A stretch of DNA of 64,000 bases from Chloroflexota bacterium (lineage in GTDB: Bacteria; Chloroflexota; Anaerolineae; Anaerolineales; Villigracilaceae): contig JACRPQ010000016.1 in assembly GCA_016223135.1 (NCBI GenBank), positions 1-64,000 on the forward strand, written 5' to 3'. A program made the translations under genes and the position numbers. Below the pieces are notes generated by a model. That model was not told where the DNA came from. It worked only from the letters and a program-made list of their open reading frames with translations, and made no database searches. Within the stretch, counting starts at the first letter, position 1. Each line of letters begins with the position of its first letter. Shown here in pieces: positions 14,676 to 22,827 of the stretch.

Positions 14676-15479
14676 TCAACGCGTAAGGTAATCAAATCCT
14701 TTGTGTTCTTCGTTTCCTTGATGGTGAAAAGCGATTGCGGGATTCCACAACGCCGCATCCACCTGCACTGCCAGCGCGCCGGCGGCGAGCATCGCCTCGG
14801 CGTTTTCTTTTGTCCACACCCCGCCCGCACCGATGACAGGCAGCCCTAGTTTGGCAGCGTTGCGAACCGTGTCGAATGCCTGCGGGAAGAGAGAAGGTCC
14901 ATAGAGCCTTCCAGACACAACAGACTTTTGACTTGTAACGTTTGACCCTCTTGGCGCCCCGATACTGACCGCATCCGCCCCCGCCTGAACCAATTTCGGT
15001 CCGAGCGACAGTACCTGCTCACGAGGCAGGCAAAAGATGAGCGGCAGTTCGCCCAGGCACATCTCAAGCGTCAGCAGGATGATGTCATCTGCCAGCAGGG
15101 GGGCGAAGCCGAGTTCCACCGCCATCACGTTTTCGACTTCCTCCAGCATTCGCACCATGACCTGCGCCTCTTCGGGGCGGTCTGCCATCAGGTGGACGAT
15201 GATGGGCAGGTCGGATTTATTCCACCTCGCCGCATATTTGCGGAGACCGGCGCTGAGACCGGGATTCGGCAGTCCCGTATGGAGCAGGAATCCGCCGGGG
15301 AATTCGATCAAAGCCGGTTGAGCAGCCGGCAGGCGCGGGCGCAGAGAGAACGGGTTGGTCACGAACGCGCCGAAACCATTGAGACTTCCAACGTCTTCAA
15401 GGCTTCGGAAGTCTGGGAAGAATCCCAGCGAACCCGCCGCGTTCATGAATGGTTTGCTGAAGTACAGGTCGCGTTTCAT
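14676..15479 (-). CDS. Dihydroorotate dehydrogenase-like flavoprotein
   Basis: 267 residues. KPFMNAAGSLGF, IEFPGGFLLHTGLPNPGLSA, LVQAGADAVSIGAPRG, GRLYGPSLFPQAF and LPVIGAGGVWTKENAEAMLA match the FMN-binding TIM barrel of the dihydroorotate dehydrogenase family. The protein is shorter than true PyrD and diverged near the active-site loop, so orotate synthesis is uncertain. An in-frame palindrome (15383-15413) encodes DFRSLEDVGSL. I start at ATG 15477-15479; a TTG is three codons earlier. Confidence 0.78.
   Translation of the reverse strand: MKRDLYFSKPFMNAAGSLGFFPDFRSLEDVGSLNGFGAFVTNPFSLRPRLPAAQPALIEFPGGFLLHTGLPNPGLSAGLRKYAARWNKSDLPIIVHLMADRPEEAQVMVRMLEEVENVMAVELGFAPLLADDIILLTLEMCLGELPLIFCLPREQVLSLGPKLVQAGADAVSIGAPRGSNVTSQKSVVSGRLYGPSLFPQAFDTVRNAAKLGLPVIGAGGVWTKENAEAMLAAGALAVQVDAALWNPAIAFHHQGNEEHKGFDYLTR
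15383..15413. repeat. In-frame GACTTCC/GGAAGTC palindrome
   Basis: GACTTCC (15383-15389) and GGAAGTC (15407-15413) form arms inside the DHOD-like gene, encoding DFRSLEDVGSL near its N-terminus. The same GACTTCnGAAGTC unit occurs twice at 58624-58654. Confidence 0.65.
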
Positions 15480-15508
15480 TTCATGCAATGATACCTTGTA
15501 AAAACAAA

Positions 15509-15531
15509 CCCCTCTCCGAGCGGGAGAGGGG
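15509..15531. repeat. Intergenic CCCCTCTCC palindrome
   Basis: CCCCTCTCC-GAGC-GGGAGAGGGG between the two minus-strand flavoprotein genes. The same unit is coding in metH and in the lipoprotein gene at 59796. It may act as a hairpin. Confidence 0.7.
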
Positions 15532-15539
15532 CGTGAGGG

Positions 15540-16853
15540 TTATGCTGTTTCCATGAAGCCCATGGCTTGCAGCATTTCTTCGTTGGTGTCGAACTTGAAG
15601 GCTTCCAGTCCGCGCTTTTGCGCCTCTGCCGCTTCCGCCGCCTCCAGTTTGCGGATGTCGTCTTTCATGACGACCGGCTTGCCCAAGCCTCGCATCCGTT
15701 CGAAAAGCGCATCCATGTTCACTTCAATGGGCTGTTTGGTTTGCAAATATTGCCAGACTGCTTTCGCGGCGTTGGTGCCGTCTTTGCGGGCATAGCCCAC
15801 CAGCCCCGAACTGGCTTTACGCGACCAGCCGCCCACGAACACATCATCGAACGGCGTCTCGAAGGAATTGCCTTCGATTGGGAAGCGCGGATTTTCACGC
15901 TTGACGAACTCATTCCATTCGACGGGCAGACCGAAGGTATCGTCCACCTTATCGCCGATGGCAAAAATGACCGTTTCAACATCAATCCGACGCTTGTTCC
16001 CGGTTCCCTTGGCTTTCATCTCCCCGTCTTTTTCGACGAGGATGTTGTCTTCGACCTCGACAGCGGTCAGGTTGCCCTCGGCATCCCCGAACATCTGCAC
16101 GGGCGAGGCGAGGAACTCGAAGCGGAAGCGCGTATCGGAAACTTTGGGCAGGGCTTTCGGGAGGGCTTCCAAAATTGCGGCGCGCGCCGCTGCCGGGTCC
16201 TGACCGACCGCCTGCATGATGGGCGTCACACGCTGAATCTCGGCGTCCAGCGCCGCCACGTCGAGGTTGGCGATGACGTATTCCATTTCCTTCTTATCGA
16301 ACTTCACTTCAGCAGGACCGCGCCGCACGATGGCGATGACTTCCTCCACCTTCTGTTCGCGGATGAGGTAATGCGCGATGTCAACCATCACGTTCCCCGC
16401 GCCAATCACGGCGCAGCGTTTGCCAAAGCGGAAAGGTTTCTGGGAATAGGGTGGCAGTTGGTTGTAGTAATAGACCACGTCCTTGGCGTGATAGACGCCG
16501 GTCAGGTTTTCGCCGGGCAAGCCCAGCCATTTGGTCCCTTGCGCGCCGGCGGTGACAAGGATTGCCTGAAAGCCAAGCCCTCGCAAGTCGTTGAGGGTGA
16601 GGTCGCCTTGTTCGCCAATGATGACGTTTCCAAAGTATTCCACGTTGGGCAAATCCAACGCCTGGCGGAATTGCTTGCGCAGCCCGCTCTTCATGGTGTG
16701 CTTGCTGGGATAGATGCCGTATTCCGCCAAGCCTCCCGGTTTGATGTCGCGGTTGAAGACGACGACACGTACACCCTGATTGGCGAGTTCACGCGCACCG
16801 AATAATCCCGCAGGTCCTGCGCCGACAACGGCGACGAAGTATTGTTTGGTCAC
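15540..16853 (-). CDS. FAD-dependent ferredoxin/adrenodoxin-NADP reductase-like oxidoreductase
   Basis: 437 residues. There is an N-terminal FAD dinucleotide motif VAVVGAGPAGLFGARELA (about 7-24), and a second Rossmann motif CAVIGAGNVMVDIAHYL (about 150) for NADPH. GGLAEYGIYPSKHTMKSGL, LVTAGAQGTKWLGLPGE and the late FVGGWSRKASSGLVGYARKDG match the FprA/glutamate-synthase-small-chain superfamily. The probable role is electron transfer between NADPH and a ferredoxin. The start is GTG 16851-16853, with GGAGG 5 bases upstream. Confidence 0.86.
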   Translation of the reverse strand: MTKQYFVAVVGAGPAGLFGARELANQGVRVVVFNRDIKPGGLAEYGIYPSKHTMKSGLRKQFRQALDLPNVEYFGNVIIGEQGDLTLNDLRGLGFQAILVTAGAQGTKWLGLPGENLTGVYHAKDVVYYYNQLPPYSQKPFRFGKRCAVIGAGNVMVDIAHYLIREQKVEEVIAIVRRGPAEVKFDKKEMEYVIANLDVAALDAEIQRVTPIMQAVGQDPAAARAAILEALPKALPKVSDTRFRFEFLASPVQMFGDAEGNLTAVEVEDNILVEKDGEMKAKGTGNKRRIDVETVIFAIGDKVDDTFGLPVEWNEFVKRENPRFPIEGNSFETPFDDVFVGGWSRKASSGLVGYARKDGTNAAKAVWQYLQTKQPIEVNMDALFERMRGLGKPVVMKDDIRKLEAAEAAEAQKRGLEAFKFDTNEEMLQAMGFMETA

Positions 16854-17124
16854 AGTGCCTCCTTGAATGTGGCAATTATTTTGGACAAAAACTGTCAGAT
16901 TATAGTCTCAATGCTAGACCTTCACAAGCGAAAATGGTTACAAGAAGATGAGAGGGGGCATCCCAACGCATCTGAGGAAGGTCATGTAATCATTGTAGAA
17001 AAAAAGCAGCGGCGTTTCAAGTGAAAAATGTCACAGTGTGGTTTTAGTTGATTCGAACCGCCGGTCACAACACAGTCGAGGCGGGAGGCGGCGGCATTAC
17101 CCCGTTGTTGTGCAGTCCTAAAAC

Positions 17125-17154
17125 TTGTATCCGTCAAAGCGGATACTCTATGCT
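17125..17154 (+). promoter_or_regulatory. Promoter with GTATCCG/CGGATAC dyad
   Basis: In the 330-base gap 16854-17183 the only strong signal is an inverted repeat GTATCCG (17127-17133)/CGGATAC (17140-17146). It overlaps a TTGTAT -35 candidate (17125-17130) with TATGCT 18 bases downstream. It could be an operator for the following operon. I see no other gene or RNA in the gap. Confidence 0.5.
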
Positions 17155-17183
17155 AATATTAATCACAAGTTATAGGAGGTCGT

Positions 17184-17954
17184 ATGTCGCAGCCTGATCC
17201 CAACTCAAACGAACCCAGCAAAATGAAAAAACTCTTGAGCGGCGGGGAGGAACTGGAATCTCCGCTGGAAAAACTAAAGCATTCGGTGGGCAGAAATGTT
17301 CCCAGCCAAAAACAACCCGCCCCCCAAACGGCGCCTGCCCCTCCGCCGGCAGCCTCCCAACCGAAGGCGAAGAGCGCAGCGCCCAACCTGCCAGCCATCC
17401 GTTTGGCTCCCAGAAAACTCAAACTCTTGCCAGCCTTCTGGACGGTTGCCAGTGTCCTTTCGTTTGCGGTCAACCTTGTGCTTCTGATTGTGCTGGCTCT
17501 GCTGCTGCAGAACTTTAACGCCCTGGGCGTCACGCTGACGAAACTTCCGAACCACCTGCTGGGCGGGCTGTACACCAACTTCGTCAAAATGGATCAGGCG
17601 CACATCCGCACGGTCATCCCCGTCAGCAAGGAAATCCCGGTTCAATTCATCTTGAATGTCAGCGGTTCCACCAATGTGACCTTGAGTGATGATGTAGTAA
17701 TCACCGGCGCGCTGGTCACGGTCAACACCGGCGGACTGAACATCAACCGCGCGCGGGCAGACATTATCCTGCCGCAGGGAACCGTCCTGCCCATTTACAT
17801 CCAAAACCTGGTTGTGCCGGTGGACCAAAAAGTCCTTGCCGAACTCGACGTGGCAGTGGACATTCCCCTGAACCAGACCGAACTGCATGAACCGTTCGTC
17901 GGCTTGCGTCAGGTGGTGGAGCCGTTTTACTGTCTGCTCAATCCTTGTCCTTGA
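17184..17954 (+). CDS. Single-pass membrane protein, unknown function
   Basis: 256 residues. A Pro/Ala/Gln-rich cytoplasmic N-terminus (about 1-85) precedes one strong transmembrane helix, VLSFAVNLVLLIVLALLLQ (about 92-112). An extracytoplasmic domain of about 140 residues follows, of beta type with NVSGSTNVTLSDDVVITGALV. No family recognised. AGGAGG lies 7 bases upstream of the ATG. It is the first gene of an operon with two M16 peptidases and overlaps or abuts the next gene. Confidence 0.72.
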   Translation: MSQPDPNSNEPSKMKKLLSGGEELESPLEKLKHSVGRNVPSQKQPAPQTAPAPPPAASQPKAKSAAPNLPAIRLAPRKLKLLPAFWTVASVLSFAVNLVLLIVLALLLQNFNALGVTLTKLPNHLLGGLYTNFVKMDQAHIRTVIPVSKEIPVQFILNVSGSTNVTLSDDVVITGALVTVNTGGLNINRARADIILPQGTVLPIYIQNLVVPVDQKVLAELDVAVDIPLNQTELHEPFVGLRQVVEPFYCLLNPCP

Positions 17955-17968
17955 AACGGAGACGAATC

Positions 17969-19255
17969 TTGAAAAATCCATTAACCGTAACCGCCCTCTC
18001 AAACGGACTCAAAGTCTTTTTGAAGGAAATTCACACCGCCCCCATCATCTCTTCGTGGATGTGGTACCGCGTCGGCTCGCGCGACGAAGTGCAGGGGCGC
18101 ACCGGCATTTCGCATTGGGTGGAACACATGCAGTTCAAAGGCACACCGCAATTTCCAGCGAACATGCTCGACAAAGCCATCTCACGCGAGGGCGGCACTT
18201 GGAACGCCATGACCTACCTCGATTGGACGGCATACTACGAAACCATGCCGGCCGGCAAAATTGACCTCGCCCTGCGCCTCGAAGCCGACCGCATGGTCAA
18301 CAGCCGCTTCGATGAAAACGAAGTCGCCTCCGAACGTACGGTCATCATCTCGGAACGTGAGGGCAACGAAAACGACCCTCTTTTTCTGTTGGGCGAGGCG
18401 GTTCAGCAGGCGGCGTTCCGCATTCATCCCTATCATCACGAGGTCATCGGCGACATGGCAGACCTGCACACCATGACGCGCGATGACCTTTACAGCCACT
18501 ACCGCGCCTTTTACATTCCCAACAACGCGGTGATGGCGGTGGCGGGAGATTTCGACACGCCCTCCATGCTGGCGCGCATCCGCGAACTCTTCGAACCGAT
18601 TCCTGCCGGACCGCAACCCGTCCGTGTGGCGCGCCCGGAAACAGAACAAAGAGGGGAAATCCGCCTCTCGGTGGAAGGACCCGGTTCGACCACTTACCTG
18701 CAAGTCTGTTACCGCTTCCCAGCCGCCTCTCACCCGGACTTTTTCCCGCTCATCGTGCTGGATAGTCTGCTGGCGGGACCCAGCAACTTCAACATGTTCA
18801 GCGGCGGTATCTCGAACAAGACCTCCCGCCTCTACCGCGCCCTGGTGGACAAGGAATATGCCGTCGGCGTGTATGGCGGCGCACAAGCGACGGTGGACCC
18901 GTTCCTTTATTCAATTGTGCTGACCGTTCACCCCAAACGCAAAGCCGAGGAAACGCTCGCCGCGCTGGACAGGGAGATCGAACGTGTGCGCCGCGAAAAG
19001 GTGACCAAAGCCGAAATCGCCCGCGCCATCAAGCAGGCGAAGGCGCTCTTTGCCTACGGAAGCGAGAACATCACCAATCAGGCGTTTTGGATGGGCTATG
19101 CGGAAATGTTTGCAAACTACGGCTGGTTCGAATCCTATCTCGACAGGCTGGCGGCAGTCACCGTAAAGGACGTTCAACGCGTGGCAAATGAATATTTCAG
19201 ACCGCAAAGCCGCGTCGTCGGTACGTATGTTCCGCTGGAGGGAGGACAGGCATGA
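17969..19255 (+). CDS. M16-family zinc metallopeptidase, catalytic subunit
   Basis: 428 residues, the usual half-size of M16B peptidases. HWVEHM (HxxEH) near residue 48 is the inverted zinc motif, and the distal Glu lies in the following NEVASERTVIISEREGNEND region. It forms a clamshell heterodimer with the next gene product and degrades peptides or mitochondrial-processing-like substrates. I start at TTG 17969 because GGAGACG lies 7 bases before it; TTG 17945 is another option and would overlap the previous gene. Confidence 0.92.
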   Translation: MKNPLTVTALSNGLKVFLKEIHTAPIISSWMWYRVGSRDEVQGRTGISHWVEHMQFKGTPQFPANMLDKAISREGGTWNAMTYLDWTAYYETMPAGKIDLALRLEADRMVNSRFDENEVASERTVIISEREGNENDPLFLLGEAVQQAAFRIHPYHHEVIGDMADLHTMTRDDLYSHYRAFYIPNNAVMAVAGDFDTPSMLARIRELFEPIPAGPQPVRVARPETEQRGEIRLSVEGPGSTTYLQVCYRFPAASHPDFFPLIVLDSLLAGPSNFNMFSGGISNKTSRLYRALVDKEYAVGVYGGAQATVDPFLYSIVLTVHPKRKAEETLAALDREIERVRREKVTKAEIARAIKQAKALFAYGSENITNQAFWMGYAEMFANYGWFESYLDRLAAVTVKDVQRVANEYFRPQSRVVGTYVPLEGGQA

Positions 19256-20529
19256 CCCCGAAAAAAGTAAACTCTGCCCTGCCCGGTCCAGCCGATATTT
19301 ATCGTGAAGTGCTGCCCAACGGCATTACCGTGCTGACCCGCGCCAACTTCAACAGCCCGTCTGTCACTGTGAAAGGGTACTTCGACGCCGGCTCCCTGTT
19401 CGACCCGGATGAGAAAATGGGGCTTGCCGATTTTGTCACTTCGGCGTTGATGCGCGGGACGAAGAAACACAGTTTCGATGAGATGTACAACATCCTTGAG
19501 TCGGCGGGGGCAAGTTTGGGGTTTAGCACCGGCGTACATAAGTCGGGATTCAACGGGCGCGCGCTGGCGGAGGACTTGCCGCTGTTGCTCAGTCTTTTAG
19601 CCGAAGCGCTCACTCAGCCGGTTTTCCCCAAAGCCGAAATGGAGAAATTACGCGCTCAAATTTTGACGGGTCTTGCCATCAGTGCGGAGGATACCTCCGA
19701 AATGGCTTCGGAGACCTTCGATAAGATTTTGTACCGCGATCATCCCTACAGCCGACCGGAGGAGGGAACGCCGGAAACTGTAAAACGCATCACGCGCGAT
19801 GACCTGATGAAGTTTCACCGCGAATGTTACGGTCCGCGCGGGATGGTGATCGCCGTCGTCGGGGCGGTGGAGGCGGAGGAAGCCGTCAGACAGGTGAAAC
19901 GCGCGTTGGGCGGGTGGCAGGTTCGAGGTCAGAAAGAACCGCCTGCGCTTCCCGATGTCAAACCGCTGCGGAAGACGGTCTCAAAACATCATCGCATCCC
20001 GGGCAAGTCTCAGTCTGATATTGTAATTGGCACGAACGGACCGAAACGAAGGGATGCGGAGTACATGCCGGCATCTTTGGGGAATAACATTTTGGGGCAG
20101 TTTGGCATGATGGGGCGCATCGGCGATGCAGTGCGCGAAAAGGCAGGGCTGGCATATTACGCCTATTCGAGCCTGAATGCGGGGATTGGTCCCGGTTCGT
20201 GGGAGGTGAGCGCCGGCGTGAACCCAACCAATGTGGCAAAGGCGACCCGCCTGATTGTGGATGAGTTGAAACGCTTTGTGCAGGAGGGTGTGACGGAGGA
20301 CGAACTTGCCGACAGCCAGGCAAATTTCATCGGACGCCTGCCGCTTTCACTCGAGTCGAATGGAGGGGTAGCGGGGGCGCTGCTCAACATCGAACGGTAT
20401 GACCTGGGGCTGGATTACTATCTGCGTTATGCCGATTTGGTGAAGGCGGTGACGCGCGAGGAGGTGCTTTTGGCGGCGCGAAAGTATATTGACCCCGAAC
20501 GGCTGGCAATTGCGGTGGCGGGTCCATAG
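19252..20529 (+). CDS. M16-family peptidase, non-catalytic partner
   Basis: 425 residues. It aligns with M16 peptidases (VLPNGITVLTRANFNSPSVT, YFDAGSLFDPDEKMG), but at the HxxEH position it reads LADFVTSA, so zinc ligands are missing. In this family the inactive subunit shapes the chamber and supplies the R/Y pair, here plausibly in GKAGLAYYAYSSLN. Its ATG overlaps the TGA of the catalytic subunit gene, which matches a 1:1 heterodimer. Confidence 0.92.
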   Translation: MTPKKVNSALPGPADIYREVLPNGITVLTRANFNSPSVTVKGYFDAGSLFDPDEKMGLADFVTSALMRGTKKHSFDEMYNILESAGASLGFSTGVHKSGFNGRALAEDLPLLLSLLAEALTQPVFPKAEMEKLRAQILTGLAISAEDTSEMASETFDKILYRDHPYSRPEEGTPETVKRITRDDLMKFHRECYGPRGMVIAVVGAVEAEEAVRQVKRALGGWQVRGQKEPPALPDVKPLRKTVSKHHRIPGKSQSDIVIGTNGPKRRDAEYMPASLGNNILGQFGMMGRIGDAVREKAGLAYYAYSSLNAGIGPGSWEVSAGVNPTNVAKATRLIVDELKRFVQEGVTEDELADSQANFIGRLPLSLESNGGVAGALLNIERYDLGLDYYLRYADLVKAVTREEVLLAARKYIDPERLAIAVAGP

Positions 20530-20563
20530 ATGGTGATTGGTGATTGGTGATTGGAGGATTGGT

Positions 20564-20929
20564 TTGAAACTTGCCAGCGGTGTGGATTTGATTGAGATTG
20601 CGCGCATCGAGGAGGTGATTGCGCGTCACGGCAAACGGTATCTCGAGCGCATTTACACGCCTGCCGAACTCGAACAGTGCGGCAGGCGCGTCGAGTCGCT
20701 GGCGGGGAGGTTCGCCGCAAAAGAAGCGGTCGCCAAGGCGCTGGGCTGTGGGATTGGTGAAGTGAGTTGGCAGGAGATTGAAATTTTGGGCAACGAACAG
20801 AACGCGCCGCAGTTGACCTTGCACGGAGAAGCGCTGAAGAAGGCGCAGGAGGCGGAGTTATTCACATGGTCGGTGAGTATCAGCCACACGCAGAGTCATG
20901 CCGTGGCGTTTGTAGTAGCAATGGGATGA
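20564..20929 (+). CDS. acpS: Holo-[acyl-carrier-protein] synthase
   Basis: 121 residues, standard size. It transfers 4'-phosphopantetheine from CoA to acyl carrier protein. The motifs are GVDLIEIARIEEVIARHG near the start and the magnesium/CoA site FAAKEAVAKAL near residue 49. I choose TTG 20564 with GGAGG 6 bases upstream; ORF extension upstream runs into a tandem GGTGATT repeat (20531-20552) that is not protein-like. Confidence 0.93.
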   Translation: MKLASGVDLIEIARIEEVIARHGKRYLERIYTPAELEQCGRRVESLAGRFAAKEAVAKALGCGIGEVSWQEIEILGNEQNAPQLTLHGEALKKAQEAELFTWSVSISHTQSHAVAFVVAMG

Positions 20930-20936
20930 AAAAGAA

Positions 20937-20963
20937 CCTCCCGTGAGCCAGTTTCACGGGAGG
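20937..20963 (-). terminator. Terminator of the ATPase-small protein unit
   Basis: A perfect 10-bp stem (CCTCCCGTGA/TCACGGGAGG) with a 7-base loop. On the minus strand it is followed by TTCTTTTTC. Confidence 0.82.
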
Positions 20964-21006
20964 CGCAATGGACAGGACTCGACTCTTGTCCGAATTGCCG
21001 GGCAGG

Positions 21007-21234
21007 TTACAGGTTATCTTCCACGCCGATCCATAGGTGACCGGGCAGCACGGGGCGATAAGCGCGGACGGTGATTTTTTCTTCTTTCAGCGTTTGCTCT
21101 TTCAACATGCTGGGATGCACCAGGCATAGGTCGGGGCGGCGTCCGAACTTCTTTTGATAGTAGTCCATCGCTTTTTGAATTTTGACATCCAGCGCGGCGG
21201 GGGAATTGTCGAACCACAGCATTCCGGTGTGCAT
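21007..21234 (-). CDS. Small uncharacterised protein
   Basis: 75 residues, mixed alpha/beta composition, with YYQKKFGRRPDLCLVHPSML in the middle and no signal or membrane segment. It begins 12 bases after the ATPase gene, with AAGGAGG overlapping the ATPase stop, so it is co-transcribed. I do not recognise the family. Its link to the ATPase and to the operator upstream suggests a shared, possibly damage-induced function. Confidence 0.72.
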   Translation of the reverse strand: MHTGMLWFDNSPAALDVKIQKAMDYYQKKFGRRPDLCLVHPSMLKEQTLKEEKITVRAYRPVLPGHLWIGVEDNL

Positions 21235-21246
21235 CGCTGCCTCCTT

Positions 21247-22038
21247 TCAACCCTGGCTGGGGATCCAAAACTTCAGCCAGCGGTTTCCTTCGCGAAGGGT
21301 AAACTCGGCGCCGGCGCTCAGCGTGCGCAAGCCGGCTCCCTCCGCTCCCAGTTTGCGGATGTGTTCCGCGTTTTGCACGCGCCCGATAATGCGCGTGCGG
21401 AATGCTCCCAGCCAGGGCGTCATCGCATCGAGGCGCTGTGTGCTTAGAGTGATGAGGGACCACACGCGGCGCGCCGGTCCGCGCAGGAGCAGCCAGCGCA
21501 GGTTTTGCACCGCTTCCATATCCATATTGGAAACCGCTTCGAGATCGTCCAACAGAAGCAGGATGGACTGTTTGCTGGATTTATTTCCGTGCGCCCACGC
21601 TGCCAGCGAGAGAATGAAATCCTCTGCTGAGCGATGATGAATGGAAAAGACGCCTACATTGTTGGCGATTCTCTCAAAACCGCTCCACTCATCGGGATGG
21701 CTGGTCAATATCCCGAATTGCAGTCTCTCCGCCGAGTGCATTTGTTCCGCTGCCAAGGCAATGGTCTGAAGCAGGGCGGTCTTGCCAGTACCTGCATCTC
21801 CAGCAACCAGCAGTGGACCCGGCAGGGGATCATGAAGGTTGAGCAGCACCGGCAATTCATCATACGCCATACCGAGGAAGAGCGCCTCGGTGGGGAGGGG
21901 ACCCAGTCCCGCCAGGACCTGACTCAGGGGGGGATGAACAGGCATCGGCTTGGGAAGACGCGCCGACTTTATTTCTGTTTGGATTTCGCTAAACGCTTCC
22001 ACCATTAAATCGTAACGGTGAGTTTCGTCATCTTTCAT
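21247..22038 (-). CDS. FtsK/EccC-like P-loop ATPase
   Basis: 263 residues. Walker A is GDAGTGKTALLQTI near residue 87, and Walker B is SILLLLDDLEAV near residue 166. The preceding LGMAYDELPVLLNLHDPLPGPLLVAG resembles the start of FtsK/SpoIIIE and type VII EccC motor domains. There are no membrane segments and no obvious DNA-binding gamma domain, so it is a stand-alone cytoplasmic ATPase. It is read from a promoter overlapped by a TTTAGAAC-N4-GTTCTAAA dyad. GTGAGGAACC precedes ATG 22036-22038. Confidence 0.75.
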   Translation of the reverse strand: MKDDETHRYDLMVEAFSEIQTEIKSARLPKPMPVHPPLSQVLAGLGPLPTEALFLGMAYDELPVLLNLHDPLPGPLLVAGDAGTGKTALLQTIALAAEQMHSAERLQFGILTSHPDEWSGFERIANNVGVFSIHHRSAEDFILSLAAWAHGNKSSKQSILLLLDDLEAVSNMDMEAVQNLRWLLLRGPARRVWSLITLSTQRLDAMTPWLGAFRTRIIGRVQNAEHIRKLGAEGAGLRTLSAGAEFTLREGNRWLKFWIPSQG

Positions 22039-22051
22039 GGTTCCTCACTTT

Positions 22052-22098
22052 TTTAGAACATCCGTTCTAAATATATAACCAAACCTCATTCGTGTCAA
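22052..22098 (-). promoter_or_regulatory. Promoter with LexA/SOS-type operator
   Basis: Minus strand TTGACA (22098-22093), 17-base spacer, TATATT (22075-22070). The perfect dyad TTTAGAAC-ATCC-GTTCTAAA (22052-22071) overlaps the end of the -10 box. GAAC-N4-GTTC is the core of the SOS box of Gram-positive bacteria. The LexA site of this lineage is not known to me, so the regulator is inferred. Confidence 0.75.
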
Positions 22099-22106
22099 GG
22101 GTGGGG

Positions 22107-22144
22107 CGGAAAAACAAAAGACCTCACTCAAATGAGTGAGGTCT
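22107..22144 (-). terminator. Terminator of tRNA-Asn
   Basis: AGACCTCACTCA/TGAGTGAGGTCT forms a near-perfect palindrome (22119-22144). On the minus strand it is followed by TTTTGTTTTTCC. Confidence 0.82.
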
Positions 22145-22151
22145 GCTTTGG

Positions 22152-22224
22152 CTCCTCGCCGAGGACTTGAACCTCGAACCTAGCGGTTAACAGCCGCCCG
22201 CTCTGCCGATTGAGCTAGCGAGGA
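22152..22224 (-). tRNA. tRNA-Asn (GTT)
   Basis: The acceptor stem is TCCTCGC/GCGAGGA and the anticodon arm is GCGG-CTGTTAA-CCGC with anticodon GTT. The T-loop is GGTTCAAGT. Confidence 0.95.
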
Positions 22225-22351
22225 AGGCGACCGCGATTATACCTTAAGGAGGAAACATGTCAAGCGAGGTTATGTGAAAGAGGAGAATCAGGCTGCGGGT
22301 CCGAAAAGATGCGTGCTTCATCCGCACTGTTATCACTGTATAATTGTCATC

Positions 22352-22822
22352 ATGATCGAAATTGAAATCCCCGCACGCGGCGTTCTCCGTTTGCAGCATC
22401 TCGTCAGCGACGTCAACGGCACGCTGGCTGTAGACGGGATGCTCATCGAAGGCGTGGCGCAAAAAATTGAAGCGCTCAAACAACATCTGACCATTCACCT
22501 GCTCACTGCCGACACACACGGCAAACAAGCCGTCATTGACCGCCAACTCAACCTGACAGCCGTCCGCATCCAACCCGGCAACGAAGCCGAACAAAAAGCG
22601 GAGTATGTCCGGCGGCTGGGCGCAGAGACCGTTGTTGCGCTTGGTCAGGGTGCCAATGACGCCGCCATGCTGAAGGAAGCCGCACTGGGACTGTGCGTCC
22701 TTTCTCCCGAAGGCACAGCCCTCGAAAGCCTGCTTGCTGCCGATTTGCTCCTGCCGGATATTCACGCCGCCCTGGCGCTGCTCGACCACCCTCTGCGCAT
22801 CCGCGCCAGTCTGAGAAAATAA
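22352..22822 (+). CDS. HAD-family hydrolase, soluble P-type-ATPase-like
   Basis: 156 residues. It contains HLVSDVNGTLAVDGML (DxNGT nucleophile loop), LTADTHGK and VALGQGANDAAMLKEAALG, the order of motifs I, II and IV of the HAD fold. The second Asp of motif I is replaced by Asn, as seen in small P-type-ATPase-like HADs. Substrate unknown. A TATAAT at 22339-22344 lies 8 bases before ATG 22352, suggesting a leaderless transcript. It ends 5 bases before the next gene. Confidence 0.82.
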   Translation: MIEIEIPARGVLRLQHLVSDVNGTLAVDGMLIEGVAQKIEALKQHLTIHLLTADTHGKQAVIDRQLNLTAVRIQPGNEAEQKAEYVRRLGAETVVALGQGANDAAMLKEAALGLCVLSPEGTALESLLAADLLLPDIHAALALLDHPLRIRASLRK

Positions 22823-22827
22823 CCGCC

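Noticed and set aside
16911-17024. A 37-codon plus-strand ORF beginning MLDLHKRKWL in the gap 16854-17183.
   Set aside because: No good ribosome site and no family; composition is charged and low in structure. Possible but not supportable.
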